A stretch of DNA of 33,344 nucleotides, from the NCBI GenBank assembly GCA_001001795.1, contig LCLB01000002.1, positions 1-33,344 on the forward strand, given 5' to 3'. Below the pieces are notes generated by a model, which saw only the letters and a program-made list of their open reading frames with translations, did no database searches and was not told the origin of the DNA. The position numbers were made by a program, and so were the translations under genes. Of the stretch, positions 18,296 through 26,271 are shown piece after piece. The stretch's first letter is position 1. Each line of letters starts with the position of its first letter. This DNA is from Parcubacteria group bacterium GW2011_GWF1_45_5 (lineage in GTDB: Bacteria; Patescibacteriota; Minisyncoccia; UBA6257; Brennerbacteraceae).

Positions 18296-18629
18296 TCACA
18301 AACTTACCACGTTCTTTGGCGCACCCGAAACGCAGGAAATAATATTGTTATACCAAATCTCAAACGTGCGAAGTTGAGATTCTTTGGTGTGCCAGCCGAG
18401 CGGAGGCAATATTGGTAAATTCCCAGGAAAATCATTCAAATTCCTACTAGTACTCTCAAGCGCTGCACCTGCAATTCGTCCGTCTTTCACCATTTGTATA
18501 ACCCATTCTGTGTCCCACGCAGTTTCTCCGGCAATATTAACGAGATAGGCGCCTTGCTTCAACAAAGAAAGTCTCTCCTTATTAAGAAAAGATATTGTTA
18601 ATGCAACACGGGGAAAATTCCCTACGCGG
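18296..18629 (-). pseudogene. remnant of a D-isomer-specific 2-hydroxyacid dehydrogenase (C-terminal part only)
   Basis: Minus-strand reading ..ALTISFLNKERLSLLKQGAYLVNIAG..TEWVIQMVKDGRIAGAALESTS..ILPPLGWHTKE..; the family match continues upstream of the predicted ORF start and is then cut by an in-frame stop; no N-terminal/Rossmann GxGxxG part. Confidence 0.75.
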
Positions 18630-18642
18630 GTAAACTAATCAG

Positions 18643-19200
18643 TTAAGCTCCGATTTTATCCTGATCAATTAATTTTCTCAAATATTCCGACTGATTCAGG
18701 CCATACTTACGCGAAGATTCTCGAAGGTATCGCACTTGGCTCGGTGACAAAAACAAGTTAAACCTTTCGCTTAACAGTGATTTCTGGGCGGTTTCCACAA
18801 ACTTAGCAACAATACCCTCAATGTTCTGCTCGTTGTACATTGTGCCGTGAAAATAACGAAGGTTGATTTTGTTGTCAATATTCTCGTGGACGGAAACGCA
18901 CAATACATGCTTCTTGCTCTGGACTGCGATCGTTGCTTCATGGCCAAGCTGGAAATCCTCATGGCTGATCTCGATAATAACCGCGTCGGCCCACTCTATG
19001 CCCCGCCGGATTGCTTCTCTGTGAACTTTATTCTGATCGCCGAGTTGTGCTATTTCTTGCTTCGACAAAAGCGATAAATAATTTCCCAGCTCCGGCGAAA
19101 TGACCTCCACGCAGATCTGTTGGATAGCCCGCAAAACCAAATCATAATACTTTTGATATCTGTTTTTTCCGTAATAAGAACAGGTATAGAATATTCTCAT
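18643..19200 (-). CDS. nucleoside 2-deoxyribosyltransferase-like domain with C-terminal RHH-like tail
   Basis: MRIFYTCSYYGKNRYQKYYDLVLRAI..ISPEL..HREAIRRGIEWADAVIIEIS..FQLGHEATIAVQSKKHVLCVS; tail LSPSQVRYLRESSRKYGLNQSEYLRKLI resembles a ribbon-helix-helix. Confidence 0.65.
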   Translation of the reverse strand: MRIFYTCSYYGKNRYQKYYDLVLRAIQQICVEVISPELGNYLSLLSKQEIAQLGDQNKVHREAIRRGIEWADAVIIEISHEDFQLGHEATIAVQSKKHVLCVSVHENIDNKINLRYFHGTMYNEQNIEGIVAKFVETAQKSLLSERFNLFLSPSQVRYLRESSRKYGLNQSEYLRKLIDQDKIGA

Positions 19201-19274
19201 ACTGATATATGTATATCATAATTGTTGACAATAAGTCAACTAATCGTATCATTGTGGTAAATATACATATACTT

Positions 19275-19724
19275 ATGTCTATCAATACCATCGGTACACA
19301 CATAAAGGTTTCAAACTTCAGAAAATCTGAAAGATTTTACAAATCTTTAGGGTTTAAGAAAGTTTTTGAGTATGGCCCGACAAAAAAAATTAAAGAAGAT
19401 TATTCTGGCGCGATTTTCGAGCACAGCGGATGCAAGTTGGAAATTGCCGACGGCCACCGGGCCGTGAAACACGATGTTTTCAAGCAAAGAATCACCACCT
19501 CGAAAATTTCCTTGACAATTAGCGTAAATAAAATTTCAGCTATTTTAAGGCTCTGCCGCCGATACCATATACCCATAGCAGTCTACCCCCGACATTATTA
19601 TTGGGGGACTTTAGAGATGGTAGTCAAAGACCCGGACGGATTAGTCTTGGTATTTATTACTCCTTACAGTGAAGCTGAAGCTCGAAAGATAAAAGTAGAT
19701 GAATCTTGGTCTATAAAACCGTAA
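19275..19724 (+). CDS. VOC/glyoxalase family protein
   Basis: MSINTIGTHIKVSNFRKSERFYKSLGFKKVFEYG...TLEMVVKDPDGLVLVFI; start placed at 19275. Confidence 0.85.
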   Translation: MSINTIGTHIKVSNFRKSERFYKSLGFKKVFEYGPTKKIKEDYSGAIFEHSGCKLEIADGHRAVKHDVFKQRITTSKISLTISVNKISAILRLCRRYHIPIAVYPRHYYWGTLEMVVKDPDGLVLVFITPYSEAEARKIKVDESWSIKP

Positions 19725-19730
19725 AAACTG

Positions 19731-20471
19731 TCAGAAAAGTTGATCTGTGTATCCTAATGGTTCAAAATACCCATCACCGTCTTTAATCTCATCCATTAAG
19801 TCATTAACTTCTTGTTCGCTTAAAGAACTTTTATACTGCAATAGGGCGTTTTTTCTTTTATCAATAAAACTGGTCACGTCAAAATATTTCACGCTAGAGT
19901 CGGAATATGCATCGCTAAATAAAATGTAATTAACAATATGCGGCGCCAAACCCTCTCGCCCGAAATGTTTCGGGAAGAATCCTCTGTCTCTTGAATATGG
20001 ATATACTGCGTCCCAAGTAACCAAGCCCGCATTCCGATGGTCTCGATGGTTAACCCATCTTGAGCTGTCTGAAAACCTTACTAGTATTTCCTTGGGGTTT
20101 TGGGATATGACAATATCGGGCTTAAATTGCCTTATATAGAATGCAATCTTTTCTATATTCTCGATGGACGGCTCGAGCTCCCCGTCGGGAATATTCAAAT
20201 TAAAGTTCTCGTCGTCGGGTATCCCTAATGCCTTCCCCGCCGCCATCTGTTCACCTACCCTTATTTTACCAAAATCATTTTCAGTAACATCGATCCTGTT
20301 TTGCATCCCCTTACCGCCGTTGGTCATAACTACAGAACGAACTTTCCTTCCCGTTGCAATAAGGCGTGCGACAGTTCCTCCGCAAATCAATTCCATATCG
20401 TCAGGGTGCGCCATAACAACTAAAACCCTTTTTACGTCTCGAAAAATTTCTTCAAAAGAATCTATTTTCAT
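19731..20471 (-). CDS. PIG-L/LmbE family deacetylase
   Basis: VLVVMAHPDDMELICGGTVARL, VVMTNGGKG, VNHRDHRNAG. Confidence 0.92.
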   Translation of the reverse strand: MKIDSFEEIFRDVKRVLVVMAHPDDMELICGGTVARLIATGRKVRSVVMTNGGKGMQNRIDVTENDFGKIRVGEQMAAGKALGIPDDENFNLNIPDGELEPSIENIEKIAFYIRQFKPDIVISQNPKEILVRFSDSSRWVNHRDHRNAGLVTWDAVYPYSRDRGFFPKHFGREGLAPHIVNYILFSDAYSDSSVKYFDVTSFIDKRKNALLQYKSSLSEQEVNDLMDEIKDGDGYFEPLGYTDQLF

Positions 20472-20512
20472 AATCGTTTTTAAATACTACAAATGCTATT
20501 TAATAAACTTTG

Positions 20513-20583
20513 AGCGGGTAGGGGGAATCGAACCCCCGTCATCAGCTTGGAAAGCTGAGGTAATGCCATTATACGATACCCGC
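20513..20583 (-). tRNA. tRNA-Gly (anticodon TCC), no encoded CCA
   Basis: GCGGGTATCGTATAATGGCATTACCTCAGC TTTCCAA GCTGATGACGGGGGTTCGATTCCCCCTACCCGC T. Confidence 0.95.
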
Positions 20584-20743
20584 CTTCGCTGAAGCTTCGG
20601 CGGACAGGCCCGTCAGCAACGCTATAGGTAGCAATGAAGATTAGCCTGCGCTATCGCCATTTTAATGAATAAACGCCGTAAAGACAAGTGGATTGAACTA
20701 AAAACGCGTTAAAAATCGTCACTATTTATAGTATAATGTACGT

Positions 20744-21357
20744 ATGTATATTGTTTTTGAAGGAATTGTCGGAACGGGCAAAACTACGCAATCCAAAAGG
20801 CTTTTTGAGTATTTGAAAGATAGGTGCCTTGATAAGAAAATTATCTGGACTCGGGAACCGGGCGGCACCAAGATTTCTGACGCAATAAGAACAATTGTAC
20901 AAGGGACTGCATTCGAAGAAAACATGGAACCGATCTGCGAAATATGCCTTTACGCCGCATCCCGCGCGCAATCTCTCCGCACAGTGGTTAAACCGGTTTT
21001 AGATGAGGGGGGATAGTAGTTTCTGATCGAAGTGTTTTGACTTCTTTAACCAATCAAGCTTATGGGAGGGAAATTGGTTTTGAAACTGTTTTTGCCATCA
21101 ACCGGATAGCTACTGGTGATATTTTGCCAACCCATATTATATTTCTGGATGTTCCCCTTAAAATTGGTTTGGAGCGGACATTTGACGAAAAGGGGGATAA
21201 ATTTGAGTCAATGGGGATGGACTTTTATAACAAAGTGCGCGATGGGTACGATTTCCTAAGCAAACATGAATTATTTACACATAATTTCTTACGGATTGAC
21301 GGCACCGGAACGCCTGACGAGGTGTTTACGAATATTATAAGAGCATTAAAGGTTTGA
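20744..21357 (+). pseudogene. tmk: thymidylate kinase, interrupted by a single-base frameshift at a G-run
   Basis: ORFs 20744-21016 (FEGIVGTGKTTQSKRL..TREPGGT..AASRAQ..PVLDEGG) and 21037-21357 (..TSLTNQAYGREIGFE..) are two parts of one Tmk; shifting frame at GATGAGGGGGG|ATAGTAGTTTCTGATCGA restores IVVSDRSVLTSLTNQAYG. Confidence 0.85.
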
Positions 21358-21382
21358 TTTTTCTACTGATTTTCGCTATACT
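21354..21382 (+). promoter_or_regulatory. promoter for S1-domain gene
   Basis: TTGATT (21354-21359), 17-nt spacer, TATACT (21377-21382). Confidence 0.7.
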
Positions 21383-21388
21383 CGTGTT

Positions 21389-21478
21389 GTACCCTACAAG
21401 TGATTTATATCCTGCTCGTCCAGTACTCTTTCTGTACTCGACTAGCATAGGCGCTTGTGGGCAATTAAAATTAAACCT
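21389..21478 (+). ncRNA. structured 5' leader of S1-domain protein mRNA
   Basis: Outer stem CCC(T)ACAAGTG (21392-21402) with GCTTGTGGG-region (21452-21461); inner stem TGCTCGTCCAGTAC (21413-21426) with GTACTCGACTAGCA (21434-21447), 12/14 paired, loop tctttct. Confidence 0.6.
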
Positions 21479-22546
21479 ATGCAACAACTTTTAGATTTAA
21501 GCAAACGAAAAATCGCCAAAGTGGGCGATGTTTTAACAGGAGCAGTCCTTCATAAGGAAGCACGCCGCATCTTTATTGATCTGGGCTCTTTCGGGACAGG
21601 GGTAGTTCTTGGCAGAGAATACCTTAACGCCCTGGGAACCATCAAAGGACTGAAAATTGGTGCTGAAATATCGGTAAAAATTATAGGATCCCTTAATGAA
21701 GACAGTTACTGGGAGCTTTCTCTATCCGAAGCGGATAAAGAGGCCGCCTGGCAGCGCATGAGAGACCTTAAGGACAAGAAAGAAACTCTTTCTATGGCGG
21801 TCATGGGGGTAAACTATGGTGGGCTCTTGCTCCAGCTCAACGGCATCGAAGGATTCCTCCCTGTTTCTCAACTCTCTCTTGAACATTACCCTAGAGTAGA
21901 CGGCGGCGATAAGTCGAAGATCCTTGAAGAATTGCGCAAGTTTACAGGAAAAGAGATGAAGGTCAGGATACTTGATCTTGACGAAAAAGAAGGAAAACTC
22001 ATATTCTCCGAACGGGAAGCGCAAAAAGAAGCCATCCAGCAGGCAGTGGCGCACTATCAAATCGGGGACACTATTGAAGGTGAAATCACTGGGCTTGCCG
22101 ACTTCGGTGTCTTTGTAAAGTTCGGCGGAGAATTCGCTCTTGAAGGACTCATTCATATCTCGGAAATCGACTATGCGTTGGTTGACGATCCTTCGAAGTA
22201 CGTACAGGTAGGTGAGAGGATAAAAGCACAAATCATCAACATTAAAGATGATCGTATTTTCCTGTCGCTCAAGGCGCTCAAACCTGATCCGTGGTCTCTG
22301 GTTAGTGAAACATACCAAAAACAAAATTCGTACACAGGGAAGGTTATCAAAATAAACCCTATTGGTGCGTTTGTGAGTTTTAACCAGGGTATTTATGGCA
22401 TTTGTCCCGTGGCGACATTTAAGGGCGACTTGGATGCTCTTAAGCAAATCCTGAGCGTTGACCGAGAATATTCATTCACGATTACCGAAATCGACAACAC
22501 CGAGAAACGGCTTATGCTCGAATACCACTCGGAACCAGGAAAATAA
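21479..22546 (+). CDS. rpsA: S1 RNA-binding domain protein (30S ribosomal protein S1-like)
   Basis: Repeated S1 domains e.g. GDTIEGEITGLADFGVFVKFGGEFALEGLIHISEI, GERIKAQIINIKDDRIFLSLKAL; start at 21479. Confidence 0.88.
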   Translation: MQQLLDLSKRKIAKVGDVLTGAVLHKEARRIFIDLGSFGTGVVLGREYLNALGTIKGLKIGAEISVKIIGSLNEDSYWELSLSEADKEAAWQRMRDLKDKKETLSMAVMGVNYGGLLLQLNGIEGFLPVSQLSLEHYPRVDGGDKSKILEELRKFTGKEMKVRILDLDEKEGKLIFSEREAQKEAIQQAVAHYQIGDTIEGEITGLADFGVFVKFGGEFALEGLIHISEIDYALVDDPSKYVQVGERIKAQIINIKDDRIFLSLKALKPDPWSLVSETYQKQNSYTGKVIKINPIGAFVSFNQGIYGICPVATFKGDLDALKQILSVDREYSFTITEIDNTEKRLMLEYHSEPGK

Positions 22547-22560
22547 GCAGAAATACCATA

Positions 22561-22593
22561 AACAAAAACCCGCATTATATGCGGGTTTTTGTT
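22561..22593. terminator. bidirectional terminator between S1 gene and HU gene
   Basis: aacaaaaacccgcat-tat-atgcgggtttttgtt, 15-bp perfect stem. Confidence 0.88.
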
Positions 22594-22610
22594 TAATGCC
22601 GTAAAACTGT

Positions 22611-22892
22611 TTATTTCACGAGGTCTTTGAATGCTTTTGCGACACGAAACTTAAGCTTCCGTGATGCAGCAATCTTGATGCGCTCTCCTGTCTTTGGATT
22701 AATGCCCATGCGCTCTTTGCGATCTACTAATTTGAAAACTCCGAATCCGGAAAACGAAACCTCGTCTCCCTTACGCACAGTTTCCATGATGTCGCCCAAA
22801 ATCATTTCAACCATCTCAGTTCCTTGTCTCTTGGAAAACTGATATTTTTCTGCAAGCTTGTTTGCAAGATCTGTTTTTTTCATAGAAAACAT
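22611..22892 (-). CDS. HU/IHF family DNA-binding protein
   Basis: MKKTDLANKLAEKYQFSKRQGTEMV...VSFSGFGVFKLVDRKERMGINPKTGERIKIAASRKLKFRVAKAFKDLV. Confidence 0.94.
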   Translation of the reverse strand: MFSMKKTDLANKLAEKYQFSKRQGTEMVEMILGDIMETVRKGDEVSFSGFGVFKLVDRKERMGINPKTGERIKIAASRKLKFRVAKAFKDLVK

Positions 22893-23013
22893 TATTTTAC
22901 TTTTATTTTTTCCGACGTTTTATATAGTAACCAGTATAAATCCCAAAAATACGCTTGTAAAGCCCATGAAATCAAGATTTTTTCACTATTGATAAAATCC
23001 CTTTAAAATAAGG

Positions 23014-24540
23014 CTATTTTGCGTATTCTATGGCCCTGGTTTCCCTGATAACCACTACCCTGATTTCTCCAGGAAACTTCAGTTCCTGACCAATACGGGT
23101 TGCGATATTGCGGGCGAGCTGCGCTGAACTGTAATCATCAAGCTGCCCCGGGGTGACGAAGACACGCAATTCTCGTCCTGATTGAATCGCGTAAGACTTT
23201 TCAACACCCGGAAATTCATTGGCAATACGCTCAAGGTCGCCAAGCCGTTTCAGATATTCTTCCAAGGCATCGCGGCGCGCCCCTGGTCGAGCCCCGGAAA
23301 TCGCATCAGCGGCATTAACCACATGGGCTTCCGGAATAGCAATCGGGTAATCTTCGTGATGGGACCGCATCGCCATAATAACCCGCTCGTCCACCTTGTA
23401 TTTTTGCAGGATTTTAATGCCCAATTCCATATGATCCCCCTCGATTTCATGGTCAACAGCTTTACCGATATCATGAGTAAGTCCTGCCTTTTTGGCGACA
23501 TCGGCATCGAGCCCCAGTTCTTCGGCAAGCATGCGCGCAATAGTCGCGACCTCCATGGAATGATTCAATACATTTTGCCCGTAACTGGTGCGGAATTTCA
23601 GACGACCGATAAGATGAATAATCTCCGGAGGGAAATCAATGATACCGACTTCATAAACCGCGTGCTCGCCCGCTTCCTTGATTGCCTGGCTCACGATCTT
23701 CTTCGCTTCTTCAATTTGTTCTTCGATACGTGCCGGTTGGATTCTGCCGTCTTGAATAAGACGCTCCAGGGCAACCCGCCCGACTTCACGGCGCACCGGA
23801 TCAAAGCACGACAGCATAATAGAATCCGGGGTTTCGTCAATCATTACCTCAACGCCCGTCAATTTCTCGAAATGCTTAATATTCCTTCCTTCTTTCCCTA
23901 TAATTCTCCCTTTTATTTCCTCACTCGGCAACGTAATAATCGAGGTGGTGATCTCCGAAACCATGGGACGCGAGTACCGCTGAATGACAGTCGCCACCAG
24001 ATCGGATGCCCGTCTTTCAATTTCTCCAGCCCGTTCGTTCTCAAGCTTTCGAAGCGATTCAAGAAGGTCCTGATGATGCACCTGTTTCATGCGCTCAAAC
24101 AATTCTTCCTGTGCCTGCTGGCGTGATAAATGAGACAACTCTTCGAGCCGTTCAAATTCTTTTTCCTGAGCGGCTTCAAGTTCGATTTTTATGTTTTTTA
24201 TTTTCTCGGCCTGCTCCAGTAATTTTTCTTCCTTGCCCTCGAGTTTTTTCGCCCGGTCATCAAGACCGACCTCTTTTTGCAAAAGCCGTTCTTGAGTCCG
24301 ATTTAACTGATCTTTTTCCTTTTTTAAACTTTCTTCTGCCGAGGCAAGCAAAGAAACCGCTTTATCCTTGGCCTCAAGGATCATCTGCTTTGCTTCTTCC
24401 TGGGCTTTCTCGACTTTCTCGCGAACCGTTGTCTCAATGCTCCCCATCTTTTTTTGGACAACGTATCGCCGCATCACATAACCAATACCTCCTCCAATAC
24501 CGAAAGCTATGAGACCTGCAACCAATGTATAAACAGACAT
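23014..24540 (-). CDS. rny: ribonuclease Y
   Basis: N-terminal TM, coiled coil, KH (EEIKGRIIGKEGRNIKHFEKLTGVEVMIDETP), HD (GLTHDIGKAVDHE); start placed at MSVYTLVAGL (24540). Confidence 0.95.
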   Translation of the reverse strand: MSVYTLVAGLIAFGIGGGIGYVMRRYVVQKKMGSIETTVREKVEKAQEEAKQMILEAKDKAVSLLASAEESLKKEKDQLNRTQERLLQKEVGLDDRAKKLEGKEEKLLEQAEKIKNIKIELEAAQEKEFERLEELSHLSRQQAQEELFERMKQVHHQDLLESLRKLENERAGEIERRASDLVATVIQRYSRPMVSEITTSIITLPSEEIKGRIIGKEGRNIKHFEKLTGVEVMIDETPDSIMLSCFDPVRREVGRVALERLIQDGRIQPARIEEQIEEAKKIVSQAIKEAGEHAVYEVGIIDFPPEIIHLIGRLKFRTSYGQNVLNHSMEVATIARMLAEELGLDADVAKKAGLTHDIGKAVDHEIEGDHMELGIKILQKYKVDERVIMAMRSHHEDYPIAIPEAHVVNAADAISGARPGARRDALEEYLKRLGDLERIANEFPGVEKSYAIQSGRELRVFVTPGQLDDYSSAQLARNIATRIGQELKFPGEIRVVVIRETRAIEYAK

Positions 24541-24775
24541 ATTTGATATATGCCCTGATCCACGAAAAAAAATGGGTATTCCTAAATTCCCGTTACGCTC
24601 AACACGCACATGAGAATACAAATCATAGAATCACAATCAATAAAAAGATAAAGTCGGGTATTCCTGACAACCCACTCAATTTCCGCAGATCCACGGGCAC
24701 CATTATTTACTATCGTTCAATAGCCGATCAACTGTGCGCTCGTGAACATTTCCATTGTATGCTCGGTACAAAACT

Positions 24776-24804
24776 TTGTCAAACCGGTCTGTCACCGCTA
24801 TACT
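24776..24804 (+). promoter_or_regulatory. promoter with leaderless geometry for PGRP gene
   Basis: TTGTCA-17-TATACT, 6 nt before ATG 24811. Confidence 0.7.
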
Positions 24805-24810
24805 GAAGAC

Positions 24811-25260
24811 ATGAAGCTTGTTAAGGAAAACATCCGCTATATTATTGTCCATCAGAGTGCTACCAATAGGGATACCACTACTTTTGAAAAAATCAAAAAA
24901 TTCCACCTCTACCAGGGCATGGGCAACATCGCCTATCACTACTTTATCGAAAACGACGGTAAAACACGGCGGGGGAGGAACGAATCGACCGCCGGCACCC
25001 ATACCAAGGCGAGTAATATGAACGAAAAAAGTATCGGGGTATGCCTGGCAGGCGATTTTGATAAAGAAGACCCAACCCAAAGACAACTCTCCTCCCTTAA
25101 CACAGTTCTCAGAATTCTCGTGGCAAAGTATAAAATAGAAATACCGAACGTACTCGGGCATCGTGAAGTCCCAGGGTCAGCCACAGAGTGCCCTGGGGAC
25201 TCTTTAAATGAATGGCTATTTGATTGGCGAAAATTATATAAAAAAGATAAAAAATCTTAG
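24811..25260 (+). CDS. PGRP/N-acetylmuramoyl-L-alanine amidase family protein
   Basis: RYIIVHQSAT...MGNIAYHYFIENDGKTRRGR...IGVCLAGDFDKEDPTQRQ...VLGHREVPGSATECPGD. Confidence 0.9.
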   Translation: MKLVKENIRYIIVHQSATNRDTTTFEKIKKFHLYQGMGNIAYHYFIENDGKTRRGRNESTAGTHTKASNMNEKSIGVCLAGDFDKEDPTQRQLSSLNTVLRILVAKYKIEIPNVLGHREVPGSATECPGDSLNEWLFDWRKLYKKDKKS

Positions 25261-25271
25261 ATTTTCTGACC

Positions 25272-25444
25272 TTGTGAAACATATTTGTTTCACAAAAACC
25301 TGTGAAACATGTTTCACAGGTTTTTGTTCCACGTGAAACATTTCAAAATATAACAATTCTGTGAAACACTTGTTTCACGCATTTTGTAAAACATGCCGTG
25401 CCACGTTTTACGTGGTTTCACAATAAAATGTTCCACGTGAAACT
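25272..25444. repeat. GTGAAAC palindrome cluster (copy 2) with parS-like sites
   Basis: ttgtgaaaca-tatt-tgtttcacaa (25272-25295); 32-nt perfect palindrome aaaaacctgtgaaacatgtttcacaggttttt (25294-25325); TGTTCCACGTGAAACA (25325-25340); gtgaaaca-ct-tgtttcac (25361-25378); ccacgt-ttt-acgtgg near 25401; TGTTCCACGTGAAACT (25429-25444). Confidence 0.9.
25325..25340. promoter_or_regulatory. parS-like centromere site
   Basis: TGTTCCACGTGAAACA exactly fits the ParB/Spo0J parS consensus TGTTNCACGTGAAACA; a second copy (25429-25444) differs at the last base. Confidence 0.75.
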
Positions 25445-25473
25445 TATTAGAAGCTGTAATACAGCTTCTAATA
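25445..25473. repeat. 13-bp-arm hairpin tattagaagctgt-aat-acagcttctaata
   Basis: Perfect inverted repeat sharing TTAGAAGC/GCTTCTAA with 11829-11861. Confidence 0.85.
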
Positions 25474-25722
25474 GGGTGAAACAAAAAAGAGTTATAGAAA
25501 CAAAATGGTCTATCGCATCATTGTAAGACAAAAGCGAACACCGGAACCCCACTAACAATCCTCACATGTTAGCTATTGGAGATTTGAAAAAAGCCTGAAT
25601 TACAAAAAATTCCGTGTAAATCGATAATCAAAATATCTTAGCTCAATAATAAGGTGTGCATCTGACCTTCTCTAAAAACAGATTCTTATTGCAAACACTT
25701 ATTTGCGCTATATAATATATGT

Positions 25723-26253
25723 ATGGAACAGATATTATTCGATGCGGAAAAGCTAGTCGGCAAATTAGAAATCCAGCCCGGCCAAACCGTTGCGGATTTC
25801 GGAGCAGGATCCGGTTTTATAACACTGTCATGCGCAAAACGGGTGGGAGCCGGAGGAACCGTGTACGCGCTCGATGTCTTGAGTGAATCCCTTGAGGTCA
25901 TCGCGACAAAGGCGCGTGAACAACAACTCTTCAATGTAAAACCAATCCGCGCCAATCTTGAAAAGCCAAACGGATCAACGCTTCCTGATGATTCTTGCGA
26001 CTGGGTGATCGTCTCGAATATTCTGTTTCAATCAGATCAGCAAGAAATAATTATCCAAGAAGCGACGCGCATCGCAAAATCAAAGGGTAATATTGTTATT
26101 ATCGATTGGTATCCGGAAAAAATGATCATTGCCAGCGGCCACTACCCGGTAGCATCCGCGCAAGTGAAGGCCATGGCCGAAAAATGCGGCGTACACGCGA
26201 AAACAGAGTTCGAATGCGACCCGTACCATTATGCGATTGTTTTCGAAAAATAA
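25723..26253 (+). CDS. class I SAM-dependent methyltransferase
   Basis: PGQTVADFGAGSGFITLSCAKRVGAGGTVYALDVL; TATAAT 6 nt upstream of ATG. Confidence 0.9.
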   Translation: MEQILFDAEKLVGKLEIQPGQTVADFGAGSGFITLSCAKRVGAGGTVYALDVLSESLEVIATKAREQQLFNVKPIRANLEKPNGSTLPDDSCDWVIVSNILFQSDQQEIIIQEATRIAKSKGNIVIIDWYPEKMIIASGHYPVASAQVKAMAEKCGVHAKTEFECDPYHYAIVFEK

Positions 26254-26271
26254 CCGATCCTCACACTATAT

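Noticed and set aside
20584-20640. Hairpin cgctgaagcttcggcg next to tRNA-Gly as another interrupted tRNA
   Set aside because: The adjacent tRNA-Gly is complete and no complementary second tRNA half was found; probably a dispersed repeat or trailer hairpin.
25260-25480. Possible CRISPR array from repeated GTGAAAC/GTTTCAC
   Set aside because: Units are short, palindromic and irregularly spaced with no unique spacers of constant length; better explained as parS-like/everted palindromes.
25480-25722. Possible oriC in the AT-rich intergenic region after the parS-like cluster
   Set aside because: I could not find a cluster of DnaA boxes (TTATNCACA) or a dnaA gene; parS-like sites alone do not establish an origin.
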